64,000 bases of DNA. Source: Metaphire vulgaris. Taxonomy: Eukaryota; Annelida; Clitellata; Crassiclitellata; Megascolecidae. Location: the NCBI GenBank assembly GCA_018105865.1, contig CM030837.1, forward strand, positions 3,161,975 through 3,225,974, written 5' to 3'. Every line of letters begins with the position of its first letter. Position 1 is the stretch's first letter. A program made the position numbers and the translations under genes. Below, in pieces: positions 51,616-62,610 of this stretch. The notes under the pieces were generated by a model that saw only the letters and a list, made by a program, of their open reading frames with translations, searched no databases and was not told the origin of the DNA.

Positions 51616-54600
51616 ATGACTGTGAGATTGATCGCTGTGAACAAGGTGAGGAAAACATTCGATAGAGAACATTTCTCTCGTTACACCTAGGAAGACTAAT
51701 GTGAAAATGTTTGATTATATTTATTTGTAGTATTTTGTAAGCGATATTTTGAGCTCTGCAGGGTGGTATACTTAGTCAGACCAGTGTGGGGAAATTGCAA
51801 TTTCCCCAATTTAATTTCATCATGCTATTTAATGAGTAGACAAGTCATTAAGCAGTGGCCAGGAATTTCTCACTTCCCTCTGAAAATACCACATTGGAAC
51901 ATTGTAGAAATCAGTTTGACATATGAATCTTAAAATCAGATAGTTTTCAGTAATAATAATATTGATTTAATTACAGTGCATTGAAAAGATGAATTTTTTG
52001 AATTACTGTGTTGTGACATTCAGTGTTCTTGATCTGCAGATCAATCTTAAGCTGATTCTTGTTACTGGTCATACACACGAGTTTCACTTTTATCCGAGTG
52101 ATTCTGTTTCGTTCATAACTCAACACGTATACAATAACTGGCCTGCAGGTTGGTAGATCGATTTGCGTTTTGCAAGCAATGGTACCACTTGGATGTACAT
52201 TAACCCTTGAACTGCCAGATACTTTGTAACTATATGCAATGTAAGCAACGTATACTTGGTTCTGGCGGTTTAGCACATTCCCTACCCGAGACGAGATATC
52301 TCATTCTGTACATGATTTTGACCACTGCTGCTTGCTGGGAAGGGGTTAAAGAAGGTATTTATTATCTGGCTGGCCTGACAGGATTTTTCCAACTGGCAGT
52401 GAATGTTGGTTGACAGAGCAATGACCCTTAATACTTTGTTCCCTTGGGGCAGGGGGAACGGAAAGCGCAGTTGACCAAGCCTTTTGAATGAATGTGCTAA
52501 GGGTTAAGTTTCAGCCATGGCTTAGGACAAGATATTTGCATGTGCCTCTTGGACACTTGTGTTTAAGTAGCGATGTGATGGACATGATTTATGATTTTTG
52601 TAAATTGCTTGTAAGAGAATGCTGGATTTGGCATGGAGAGTTTTGATTATAACAAAACAATAACAATGACTATGCACTTTTATAGCACCAAGTTTAATGC
52701 TCTAAAGGTATCAATTGATGGTACTCCAAATCCATCCACAAAAGACCAGGTCATTCCAGAGATCAGTCAGTGGGAAACTTCGAGGCAGTGCTATGGAGGA
52801 TATGGCACAAAACAGGATTCAGAGTGCTTGGTTTGAAGGTGTGATATTCAAGTCTAGAAATTATGGCTTGAAAATTGATATAGAATTTCCATAGTTATCT
52901 GATTAGAAGTTAGGATGATTGTGATAAATGAAATTCTTGTTTCCACGGCTGATGTCAAGTGACTGGCTGTTTTTTATGGTCATCTGGTTCTTAAGAGGCT
53001 TAGGAGCACACTGACTATATTAGTCTATGGGCAGCATTAACCCTTTACCTGTTCATTTATTTGTAACGTATTGTAAAATGGACGAGTTTTCTTGGAATAA
53101 ATGGGAAAAGGGTTAATGTAGGCAGGGGCCGTCTTGCAAGAATTTTTGGGAGTTGGCAAGGGGCCCCGATCAACACACGAGTTTGCGGTTCACTTTTTAT
53201 CGTTCAAGTGTAGCCACAGAGTCAACATGGTTTTCACTTGATATAGCACAATCTAGTTGTATCATACTAATGTACTGTATGAAAGGATTAAAGTATGTGC
53301 CATTGTTTTGATCTGTTTTGTTGTGTTGGTATTTTGAGAATTTGAAGATTTGCAGAAGCTCTGCTCTTATGTCTCTCAGTATGCCCTTTATAGGTTTATG
53401 TTTAAGGTCAGATTTATTAGTCTACTTAGATTCATGGTCTGCCATTGTCCTGTTATTTGTTTAGCTGCTTTTGCTCTGTGAGATTATTAAGGGAAATAAT
53501 GATGACTTTCTATTGAGCTCATTACTGTCTTTTTTCTGCATAAAACTCAAAGCATATATTTGTCAGATCTCAGGGTTGTGAGCCCTCAGGTACATGGCTG
53601 ACATTGGGATTATGTTACTTGAGTTTTCATCATTTGCCATTAAATATTTATCTAGTTTAAAAATTGTTATACTTGAGATACAATTAAAAATATACCTGGA
53701 GCTGTCATAACTGACCTGTGCATGTCCAGGCTGAAATGATCTTTTGTCTTCTATACCTGGTAGTTTAACTTCGTATCATCTGACGATTGAACGTTTGCAT
53801 AATATTCTCAACTTTTTACGACGACCGTTTGCCATTTTTGTGCCGTGTGTATTTCCAGATTGGGCAGAGAATGAGAAACCTCCAACGAACATTCTAAGAC
53901 TAATATATCAAGGACGCTTTCTTCATGGCAATGTTACACTAGGAGGTCGGTTTAGTACATGTACATGTTTACCAACACAAACACACACATACACAAAATA
54001 CGCATGCACAGTGCACACATACACACACACACAATGCAGAAAACCGTTGCACATGCATATTGTTTTGCATTATCACTGGATCAGTTGTCATCATCATCAT
54101 CATCATTTCGTTTGGTACATATATGCACATGGTAGTTTATGTGTGTAAAGCGATTGGTGGCATCATTCAGTATAAATTCGTAATATCATTTGATTAGAAT
54201 GGCCTCTTTCAAAGTGCATCTTTCGTAGAGTTTATAGTTGGAGGGAAAGAATTGAGGTACGATGTGAAAATGCAGTCAGATTTATAAGGTCAGACCTGTC
54301 TTTGTTAGGTTTTTGCTGGATGTGGGTCTGTGGACAGTTCTCTTAAAGTTGAAAATTGTCTGCCACATCAGACTGGTTGTGAAATTTTGTCCATGTGTTG
54401 TCAGTGCTTTTATTTCCTGTTTTCTGAGTAGATTATATTTCTTTTTTTAAAATGAGGTCTCCGATTACTACCAGGAAAAGTGACTGCAATGCATTTGGTT
54501 GCCAGAGAAAACCTCCCGGAACCAAAAAGCCAAAGTAAGTTGCATTGCTTAGGAGTCAGGACCTGTTGTTTTTAAAGTTAATTAGTGTTGTTGTGAGCTT

Positions 54601-55275
54601 TACACTGACAGTTGGAAAGAGCTGTTTGAAATTATGATGGGTTGTTTCATAATGTATATATTTGGACATAACTGCCAGTATTTGTATGTGTGGATAACTG
54701 AGTTGCTTATTAGATAATCGCTCAATGTTTAGCACATTCAGTGCCTGGGACATATTACTCCCCAAACATGTCTATCTGCTGGGCCTGGGATGTATATATA
54801 AATGCTATATTCTATGGGCTATAACACAATGATTGGTTCAGGCAGAAAATTGTGCTGGCGCTGAACGTATTATTATGATTTTAAACGAATATTTGATATA
54901 ATTTTTCCAATTATGTGTCAATTATATGTAGCATGTAGTTGAACCCATTTGATGTATGGTAACTCCTTAATCTTACAGCCTTTGTGAGCCCCTCTCTTCT
55001 TTACTTCTGTTGATTCCTGGTTTTGATTGGCACTTGCAACATTAGCTGTGGCATTACAGAATGTGATGCAACGTAAATGGATGACCAATGTGTGCATCTC
55101 AGCGGTTCTAGGGCGTTATGTCCGATAGTCGTTGTCCTGTTTAGAGAGTTTGTGTTGTAAACTAGGCACAATTGTGTTTTCTTAGACTTTTGATGTTTGT
55201 ATTCTGCATTTAGATCAAATGAAGAAGGAAAAATCAAACGAAGGTTGCTGTAACTTAACTTGCACCGTGCTTTGA
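51616..55275 (+). CDS. UBL3: Ubiquitin-like protein 3 (UBL3/MUB), five exons
   Basis: Membrane-anchored ubiquitin-fold protein; in animals it is prenylated and sorts proteins to small extracellular vesicles. Exons: 51616-51645 (first exon, weaker), 52040-52148, 53859-53945, 54457-54534, 55214-55275 (TGA). They sum to 366 nt with closed phases: 121 aa against 117 in human. Exon 2 begins INLKLILVTGHTHEF and ends HVYNNWPA. Exon 3 has the nearly invariant ILRLIYQGRFLHGNVTLG. Exon 4 has LPGKVTAMHLVARENLPEP. Exon 5 ends GCCNLTCTVL, so the last four residues CTVL form a CAAX box; Leu at the end favours geranylgeranylation. Vertebrate UBL3 ends CCVIL, so the CC pair is kept and a further cysteine-containing CAAX follows. 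The 10-residue first exon is chosen from an ATG with a good donor in phase 0; another first exon is possible. Confidence 0.9.
52200..52273. mobile_element. TTAA-flanked palindromic MITE (copy E)
   Basis: TTAACCCTTGAACTGCCAG at the left, TTCTGGCGGTTTAG at the right, 74 bp, inverted relative to copy A. It starts 52 bases after UBL3 exon 2. Confidence 0.6.
52270..52500. mobile_element. MITE with TTAGCACATTC ends
   Basis: TTAGCACATTC at 52270-52280 is inverted as GAATGTGCTAA at 52490-52500. A related pair occurs at 54727-54872. No coding capacity; piggyBac-like on end sequence only. Confidence 0.45.
53037..53116. mobile_element. TTAA-flanked palindromic MITE (copy F)
   Basis: TTAACCCTTTACCTGTTCA at the left, GAAAAGGGTTAA at the right, 80 bp. 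The inverted core TTGTAAAATGGACGAG matches copy D. In UBL3 intron 2. Confidence 0.65.
54727..54872. mobile_element. MITE with TTAGCACATTCAGTGCC ends
   Basis: TTTAGCACATTCAGTGCC at the left is inverted as GGCGCTGAACGTATTA at the right, about 146 bp. It lies in UBL3 intron 4, about 190 bases past the exon-4 donor. Confidence 0.45.
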
Positions 55276-55516
55276 CTTAGAAGAAGATACGATGTGCACA
55301 GAATTTTCGTCGTCCTGGCATCTGAAATGGCTGCCAGTTTATTAGTAACGACTTCTCGACAGATCAACGACTGTGTTTTGTTGCATATTTCCGTCGTGGT
55401 ATTTTTAGGAAAGGTCGCCTAAGAGACTGCCTATAGTATCGATATTACAAAACCCTGACGCTGTTTCTTCTAAGTAATTCAGTATCGGGAGATTCGTACG
55501 AACACGACACGCTATA

Positions 55517-55566
55517 AAGGTGAAGGTAGGTCCCGTACTCGAGTCCAAGCATAGTTATGCACAGTA
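55517..55566 (-). mobile_element. SINE 3'-tail fragment
   Basis: AAGGTGAAGGTAGGTCCCG and the following CTCGAGT match the low-coordinate end of the 46.2-kb SINE (AAGGTAAAGGTAGGTCCCG). Only about 50 bases remain. Confidence 0.45.
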
Positions 55567-55841
55567 ATAAAGGGTAGATTTCTGATTTCCATTGTGTAGC
55601 CGCATCCTGTGCCTGTTGGTCATGCCGTGATGATGTCAAGAGCACGTCGATTGATATTTTGTCGTGTCGACGTGACGCGTACGCAGTTGGATTGTTTCAG
55701 CGTGACCGTCAATGTATTTGTTTGTAGTGTTACTTTACTTTGTTAGTTCTGGAAATGCTTTCATTGTTGAAGCCTCGTAAAATGTCGAGCGATGATTAAC
55801 GTTTGAAGCGTGTCTGTTGATGGCAAGTGATACTTCGTGAC

Positions 55842-55876
<35 letters not shown>
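55842..55876 (+). repeat. GT repeat
   Basis: About 17 GT units in the UBL3 3' flank. Confidence 0.9.
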
Positions 55877-55880
<4 letters not shown>

Positions 55881-56018
55881 TGAGAAAATAATTATTGGAC
55901 TGCAGACGTTGCTTTTTATCGTGCTTTATTTTTTTGTCGGTTAGTTGTCAGACTGGTGTTATCGTTAGCCTAGTGATATTTATTTTCTATTTTGTGACTA
56001 AATTATTACATATAGTTG

Positions 56019-56092
56019 TTTCTCTCTCTCTCTCTTGCTCTCTCTGTCTCTCTCTCTCTCTCTGTCTGTCTCTCTCACCCTCTCTCTCCTCC
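56019..56092 (+). repeat. CT-rich microsatellite
   Basis: CT units with CTGT interruptions, 60 bases before the probable UBL3 polyadenylation signal. Confidence 0.9.
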
Positions 56093-56150
56093 ATCAGATA
56101 TCAGGTGTTGAAAATTTGTTGTACTTTTTACTGGATTAAATTTTTATGCC

Positions 56151-56156
56151 AATAAA
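56151..56156 (+). terminator. Likely UBL3 polyadenylation signal
   Basis: An AATAAA hexamer lies 876 bases downstream of the UBL3 stop codon and just after a CT-rich microsatellite, followed within 30 bases by T/G-rich sequence. No cleavage site can be proved without transcripts. Confidence 0.4.
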
Positions 56157-56254
56157 GTGTCTCCAGGATTTTCTTGCTTTTAAAATTTTGTGTTTATATT
56201 TTCTCTTCTTTTCCCCATTAAAGTCGATCTTGGGACGACCCACGTCTTAAGATA

Positions 56255-56705
56255 TCTGGTCCATTGTATGGCAGGTTTTATAGACAATAGACAGCAGATA
56301 CACAATTTATACTGTAGGGCGTAGGCTAATTAATTTCTGGCATGAAACAGCCAACGGATGGTCTATTGAACAGTGGGTGTACAGATATGTAAAAAATTCC
56401 GCGATTTTAAGAAATTCTTTGACAAAAACACATTTTCGTTTGTCCCCATCTTCACTACTTCAAACTGTTCAAGAATAATAAATTTTTGCCGCCTGAATTT
56501 AGCTCTGCAACGCTCGATATGGGGCACCACCCAGCCATTTCATACTACACACCAGCGCCAACGACTGCACGAGAACGAGGGACATAAAGCATGGAAGCCC
56601 TGCCGAATATCTAGCTGTGGAATTAGTTAAGTTGCGGCTTAGATAATTATCTGGTCCTTTGTACGACAGGTTTTATAGACATTAGACGACAAAGACACAT
56701 TATTT
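56255..56705 (+). repeat. Pair of direct repeats about 390 bases apart
   Basis: TATCTGGTCCATTGTATGGC and the following AGGTTTTATAGACAATAGAC at about 56258 recur at about 56648 with few changes (CTTTGTACGACAGGTTTTAT). They bound about 330 bases with no recognisable coding sequence. Confidence 0.5.
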
Positions 56706-56835
56706 ATTATAATTATTAATAAAAGGACGTGATTTACATGCATGTTCGAAATGCACTAAAACTCACTTAGGCCTACTGGCTTCTAAAACTGTAACAAAAT
56801 TGCGTTAAAAGGGAAGGAAGGGGAATGGTTCATCC

Positions 56836-57037
56836 CAGTGGCGGCTCTCGTGCCCCCTATTGAGTTCCTGCCCCCCCAGTGCCTCCCTGTTGGGATCTTA
56901 TACTTAATACTATACATAGGCCTATCTAACAACAAATGGCTGGCTCCCCATGCATGATTAGAAGTTGCCACCAGTGGCGGCTCTAGGATTTGGCAAGTGG
57001 GGGGGCAACTTCTAATCATGGGGGGCCAACCATTTCC
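56836..57037. mobile_element. Two hAT MITE copies in inverted orientation
   Basis: The first copy (56836-56970) is reversed and runs from its right end to GAAGTTGCCA. The second (56972-57037) starts CAGTGGCGGCTCTAGGATTT in forward orientation and stops at CCAACCATTT. Both belong to the family of the 9.7-kb copy. Confidence 0.7.
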
Positions 57038-57039
57038 CT

Positions 57040-57455
57040 GCCGGGAAAGTTATTACGAGTTCGTAAAAAAATGTAACGAGCCGATAACGAGCCTCCCATT
57101 GCCTCGTAACGAGGGCCTCGTAACGATGCGTAGACGCTTTTCGTTATAAAAAGTAACGAGCCCTCGTTACCGAGTTTTAGTTACGACTTCGTTACGAGTT
57201 CTTAACGAGAAACTCGCCCGTATAACGAGTTCATAACGAGAACGTGCAAAAAAACTCGTTAGGACCTCGTTATAAAGCCCGTTCTTTGCGAATTCGTAAC
57301 GAAGATTATAATATTCGTAATGGAACTCGTAACGTTAATAACTCATTATAAAGGCAGTTCGTTACGAGTTCGTAAGTAAGTTTATACTATTCGTAATGAA
57401 TTATATAGTTGATTGGTAACGAGTTCGTTACGAGTTCTTAACGGATGTACAGGCA
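57040..57455. repeat. TAACGA/TCGTTA-rich block
   Basis: In about 415 bases the hexamer TAACGA or its complement TCGTTA occurs at least 17 times, often extended to TTCGTTACGAGTTC or CTCGTAACGAG. Spacing is irregular and both orientations are used, so it is not a simple tandem repeat. No ORF. It starts directly after the truncated MITE at 57037. Confidence 0.7.
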
Positions 57456-58254
57456 TACCCCCCACGCCTCATCGGTCCCTCTCCGCCCCAACCTTTGTAT
57501 GATATAAACGAAATGCGACTGAAATCAATTAAATAAATTTGTATTTCAATGCAAATCAATCAATCATACAGAAAAATAAAGTACAGCAGTGAGCCAAATT
57601 ACATTGTAACAAGGAATAACACATTATTAAAAGATTAATGAAAATATCATAATTAAATTCCTATGTGTGACTAATTATTAAACAGGAAACATTTCAATAT
57701 GTCTAAATCATGTTTACTCTAAAACGAATCATTGCTTTGATATTCAATATTTAATAATATAGCTATACCAACAAGAGCAATATGTTACTGGAAGTACAAT
57801 TCACAATTGCTCTAACAAACAATTATAATGAAATCACAATTTTTCCGTACCTGGCATAATAATCTAAATAATAATAAAAGAATCAAAAGAAGCTTGCTAC
57901 TTATGTATAATTGTATTTACATAAAAGTTCTGAAATTCATGCATAAAGAAACGAGCAATGTTGAGGGTGAGAAAAAAACATGTAGGCCTTTGTGCAATGC
58001 AACGATGTGCATTAGAAGGAGAGCAGAATAGATAAAACATGACATCAACCTCTTATCCCAACAGTTTAAGGTGCGTAGACCAGTTGGTACACGAGACGAA
58101 GGTGATACGATGACATGCACTATAACTATATGCCCATTCATCTTAAATTCCTCATCGAGTATAATATTGTTCTCTACATTTGTGGAAAACATGCCAAATG
58201 TCGTTTGCATGAAAAAAAAACAACAGGCTACATACTAAAATCTTCAAAAGACCT

Positions 58255-58480
58255 GACATTGGGATGAAAACAAAACTAAGAATTCTTAACACTTGTGTGA
58301 TACCAATAATGATATATGAATGTGAATCTTGGACCATTAAAAAAGAATTGGAGAAAAAAGTAATAGCAGCAGAAAATGAACTTTTAAGAAATAGCAAAAG
58401 ACAGAGAACTTTGAAGATATGTCATGGAGAAGTCGATAGCTGGACACAGCGAAAGGAAGAAACCCTGACCTGACACCCCT
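58255..58480 (+). mobile_element. RTE-like LINE 3' end with internal deletion
   Basis: An ORF encodes MKTKLRILNTCVIPIMIYEC, then ESWTIKKELEKKVIAAENELLR, typical of the end of an endonuclease-reverse transcriptase, followed abruptly by RQRTLKICHGEVDSW, which belongs to the extreme C terminus. The expected intervening part is absent, so the copy carries an internal deletion. It ends in ACCTGAC. Confidence 0.7.
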
Positions 58481-58584
58481 ATATACACTTCTGCATCATT
58501 ACTAGACTTCATGATTCAAAATCACACACATGTGGGCATTGAAAACATGCATGTAAGAAAACATAGCAATAGCATGTTTCCGAT

Positions 58585-61500
58585 CTAGCCACTCTCATTC
58601 GGTTCGACGTTGTTATCGTACTCTATATTGTGATCAGTGTCATCATGATCAGATCTTGACTCTAGTGGCAGTTCAGAACGTCTGTTTCTCATTTCTCGCA
58701 TTCGACGATCTTTGTCATGTAAACGTATTGTGTTGACTCCTTCACGGATGGCCTTTTGTATCTTCTCATCACCCGTCGGAACGCTGCAGGCAAGTTTCAC
58801 TACTTCATAGATCACCCAGTAGATTACGCTTACGTCCAATCGTCACAAAAAACTACGACCAGCGCAGCAGTAGTCCCGGGCGGAATCATTGCGACCTGTT
58901 CAAGTAACATGAGAAGACAAAGCCTTATGCAGAAATGTGTTCAAGCAAACTATATATATATCTATATTCATTGCTATGGTGACACCGCTAAATGCCTACC
59001 AATCTGCGCGAGATTTAGTATATAATATACTGATAACCAAAGGAACAAAATAAAAATCTAGCACAATGAATTTGTGACCATTCAAATTGTTCATGTTCTT
59101 TGAAGACCACCTATTATAAATATATATACATTACATATATGTATTATACATTTATATGTGTGTATATAGATATTCAAGCTTAAAATATGGGACATTTCAT
59201 GCCAAAAAATTTGGAGAGGCCAAGATACACAGTGGCTCACCCAGACCCACGAGTGTGGGGCCAAGGCCCCAGTGCCGGTGCTACAAAAGGAATCCTCCCA
59301 GAGTGTTAGCCCTACAGATTCATTTTCACATAAATTCTCCTACGGCCGATTCATTGAAAATAAATTCACCTAGGGGTATTAGAAAGAGCAGAAATAATAA
59401 TTATTTTCATTATTTGTCAAAATATTGTAATAATATAGGGATATGTAATGTAATGTATAGAGTTTTATGTTTTAGACTCATATGTTTTACTTCTCAGTTC
59501 AAATTGACACCATGCAACCACAGAAGGGTACAGGCTCCAACCCTACTTGATGATCTACATGCGTTCGTGGCTGTTGGACTAAGAAACTGTCAACGTTCTT
59601 ACAATCAAATAGTTACTTTTGGAACTGGTTTCTTACCCTTCTTATATCCGGCCATCGTAACTCGCTCAGCAATGTACGACTCGTCAAAGATAGCCCGTAA
59701 GGCGCCGTTAGCTGTCTTGTGCACGGTCGTCTTGTTGACTATCGCGATCGGCAATCGTTGTCACCATAACATCGAAGAAAGCGCCATGCCGTCCGCTCAC
59801 GGTCCAGTTGTGATTCTAACTCTTTCCATTGGTCATCTGTTACAACAATATGAAATGTGTAAGTCAAATTTAATGCAAGCTTATGGCAGTCACTTGTAGG
59901 CAAGTAAGTTTAAGTGCTGCGACTGCTGCCCCAATGTCAATGGTGGAAGTTGTAGGCCAAAAGCAGAACTGGTAACATGGAACATTTTAGTTCACGCATT
60001 TGCAGAGAAGAAGCAGTAGGCCCTTTACTGCAAGCAAGTCAGTCGAATTTTTGCTTAACGGGAGATGGTGGCCTGATAGCTTCCCTTCATCCTACATTCA
60101 TTCCCCACCCACTCCTCCCCTCCCTCCCTTTAAAACAGTGTTTAAAAAGCAATATTTGTTCTTCACCATTGAAAACCATTGGTCTTTGAAGCAGCATGGC
60201 ACGCTGATTCTCGTCGAGCCTCTCTGCGCTTGTTGATGCCCAAATGCTTGCAGAATCACCGGCTGATGTGAACGTTTAAACCACCAGTGATCTCTCGGCC
60301 AACATTTTCTCCACTGACGTAAGACGACATACAACGTTTTCTAAACTGGATTGCATACTCTTCATTGTTTCCAAAACCATCAGCAAGATTTCACCAGAAT
60401 CCCTGAAAACAAAGTGACTGATCTGCTATTAACTTAAGTTTGTATGTGGGCTTAGGTGTAGGTTAAAAAAGACTATATCAACAATAGTGTTTAGATATAG
60501 ATGGAGATGGAGGGACTATACTTAATTAAAGTAAAAATTAGAAAGGCAATCAGTATAATTAGACTATGATGGAACTTGTAGAATATTAATTAACTCTATA
60601 TTTTATTATTTCTTCATTATTCATAATTAGCTTTTATTAATAAACAATCACCGCATTAATTTTTATAGTATCTGCTTTATTTCAGCCGTTCATGATAGGA
60701 ATAGTTTACGTAATGCTTACGAGGTGTTGTCTGACGATTTCCGACTTGGACATGGATTGCCACTCTTTGGAGTGCTAGTAGAATGTGGACTGCCCAAATC
60801 CAAGTTCACCGGTTCAGGACTTCTGGTTGGAACGTTAATTTCTGAAGACACGGTAGCAGACGAAGAAGCTAGTTGCGAAATAGGTCGCCATGGTCCGACT
60901 GAATTACACCGAGCGGTCTTGTTACCTTGTGTCGGTTCGTTTGTCTGTCGACTCTTCTTGGCAGTATGTTCAGCCAAAGTCAGATCTCTGTCATTGTGAT
61001 TAATTGACTCCGATGATGGTTGCTTATGCTTTCCTGGTGACAACCGACATTTGGCTGTTGTCGCTTGCTCCGGTGCCGACGGGATTTCAAACTTCTTAGC
61101 CAACGCCTTTGACTGCTTCTGGTGCACGTCCACTTCCGATTCTGTAGACGAGCCTTCGGTGTTTTGCTGTTCCCTGACCCCTATTTCCTTCGCTACCTTA
61201 TTCGCCTCGTTTTTATTTCTGGTCAAAGTATCCCAGTGCGCAGTTTTCATGGGATATTGTCTCCACGTGTCCTTGTCTACCATCTGTGTCGATCTCTCGG
61301 ACTTGTCTTGTTGAGGATACCACACGACGGATTTGTCGACCCAGTGGCTCGGCACTGCTGACACATACTTCACTTTTGTTGTCGGATCAGCGTCACGAAA
61401 AACTACGACAAATTCCACGTGTTCTTTTCGTATTTCCTGTAGCAACAAACAGTTTCAATCGTTACATTGTATGAGTCATTTCAAATGCCACGTAGGTACC

Positions 61501-61975
61501 AATGTGTTCCGCCTCATCCTGGCGGCGAAATGAAGTTTCTGCAAGCAAATAATGGACAATGGGCCCTGTGGGTTATGGCTTGTATGCTGTCTTACTCAAT
61601 GCAAACAGTGATGGTTACATGGCTTATGTCAGTAATTAGTAAATGTAGTCATGTCATTATTGATCATTTGCTTTAGGTCCTGTCAGACACGAACACCAGT
61701 ACGCAGCACCACATCGGAGCGGACTACTTTCCTGGACCAACATCTTCCGTTCATTATTGACTTGTCAACGTTGTCAACATCGCCTTTTACTTTTAGCCCT
61801 CGCTGTGCGTACGGCGCTATAGAAATTGTCCAATCCATAAGGCACCTAACGTGTTCCGTAATGATCGAGAAACTAAATGCTAACAGATGGCAATGAAGAT
61901 ATGACATACCTTCAGAGCTCCTTTTGAATTATTTCCAGATTCTTCCACACGCTGTGTTTCCGAAACGAGCAATTC
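58585..61975 (-). CDS. BEN-like protein gene model, five exons, 5' incomplete
   Basis: Hand-built minus-strand model: 61975-61910, 61436-60721, 60402-60285, 59730-59637 (start could be 59715), 58799-58585 (TAG). Total 1209 nt, phases close: 402 aa plus any missing N-terminal exons. The second exon opens with a small domain (HVEFVVVFRDADP, VPSHWVDKSVVWYP) resembling the N-terminal module often found in DUF4806/BEN proteins, followed by about 190 low-complexity polar residues. The third exon is a probable coiled coil (ILLMVLETMKSMQSSLENVV). The fourth has a BEN-like core (ALRAIFDESYIAERVTMAGY). The last is a charged tail ending EPNESG. BEN domains bind DNA or chromatin. The large exon and coiled-coil exon are the best supported; the acceptors of the fourth and fifth exons are poor in pyrimidines, and 58783 is an alternative for the last. 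Confidence 0.5.
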
Positions 61976-62194
61976 CTGAAAGCAGCACAGTTTGACTTTT
62001 TTTATGTATATTAATAATTCACTACCATTAATTGCATAATAAAAAGTTTAAAACTACAAAATACTAGAAATAGTTGTGAAAAGTAGCACCGCTGTCAGAA
62101 TGGAACATAGAATTTCGGCTGAATTGCAATGACATTCTTCATATTTCCTGAGCAAATTGGAGATTAAAAATATATGTTATAACTATTAGAAATA

Positions 62195-62285
62195 ATTAGG
62201 GCTGTAAAATAATCGCGATTAATGCGCGATTAACGCGTTAATCCATTAATAGCGATTAAAAAATTATTAATCGCATAAAAATATA
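62195..62285 (+). mobile_element. hAT-like terminal sequence
   Basis: TAGGGCTGTAAAATAATCGC, then repeats of CGATTAA and CGCGTTAAT. This resembles the ends of hAT elements that start AGGGCTGTCAAA and continue with ATTAATCGCG. The matching far end was not located. Confidence 0.45.
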
Positions 62286-62525
62286 AATTAAATAATAATT
62301 CAATCTATTAGAGAATCCGAGCTTGAAAAGTAATGAAATCACGAGCTTTTGTTAACATTTAACCGCCAATGAAAATCCTTGTGCTATATAATCACTGCTA
62401 TGCATGGCGTGGTCAAGTGTCTACTGTCTACCATACTATAGTTCGCTGTTTTTAATAGTGTTTAATTGCTCATGGTTACTTCACATCTAGATGTAAATTG
62501 CATACTGAGCATTACTATTAATAAG

Positions 62526-62610
62526 TAGGGCAGGGACGATTAAATTTTGTCGGTCGGACAAAATTTTAATCGATTAATTTTAATTTTAACAAACATAGGC
62601 CTACAGATCC
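62526..62610 (+). mobile_element. Second hAT-like end
   Basis: TAGGGCAGGGACGATTAAAT followed by GTCGGTCGGACAAAATTTTA and AATCGATTAATTTTAATTTT. Similar in style to the end at 62.2 kb and in the same orientation, so the two are not a simple pair. Confidence 0.35.

Noticed and set aside
55445..55645. 66-codon minus-strand ORF downstream of UBL3
   Set aside because: No conserved block, overlaps a SINE tail fragment, no splice-site support.
59156..59899. 247-codon plus-strand ORF
   Set aside because: It is antisense to the BEN-like exon, its composition is irregular, I recognise no domain, and it starts in low-complexity TATATA sequence. It is probably a chance ORF.
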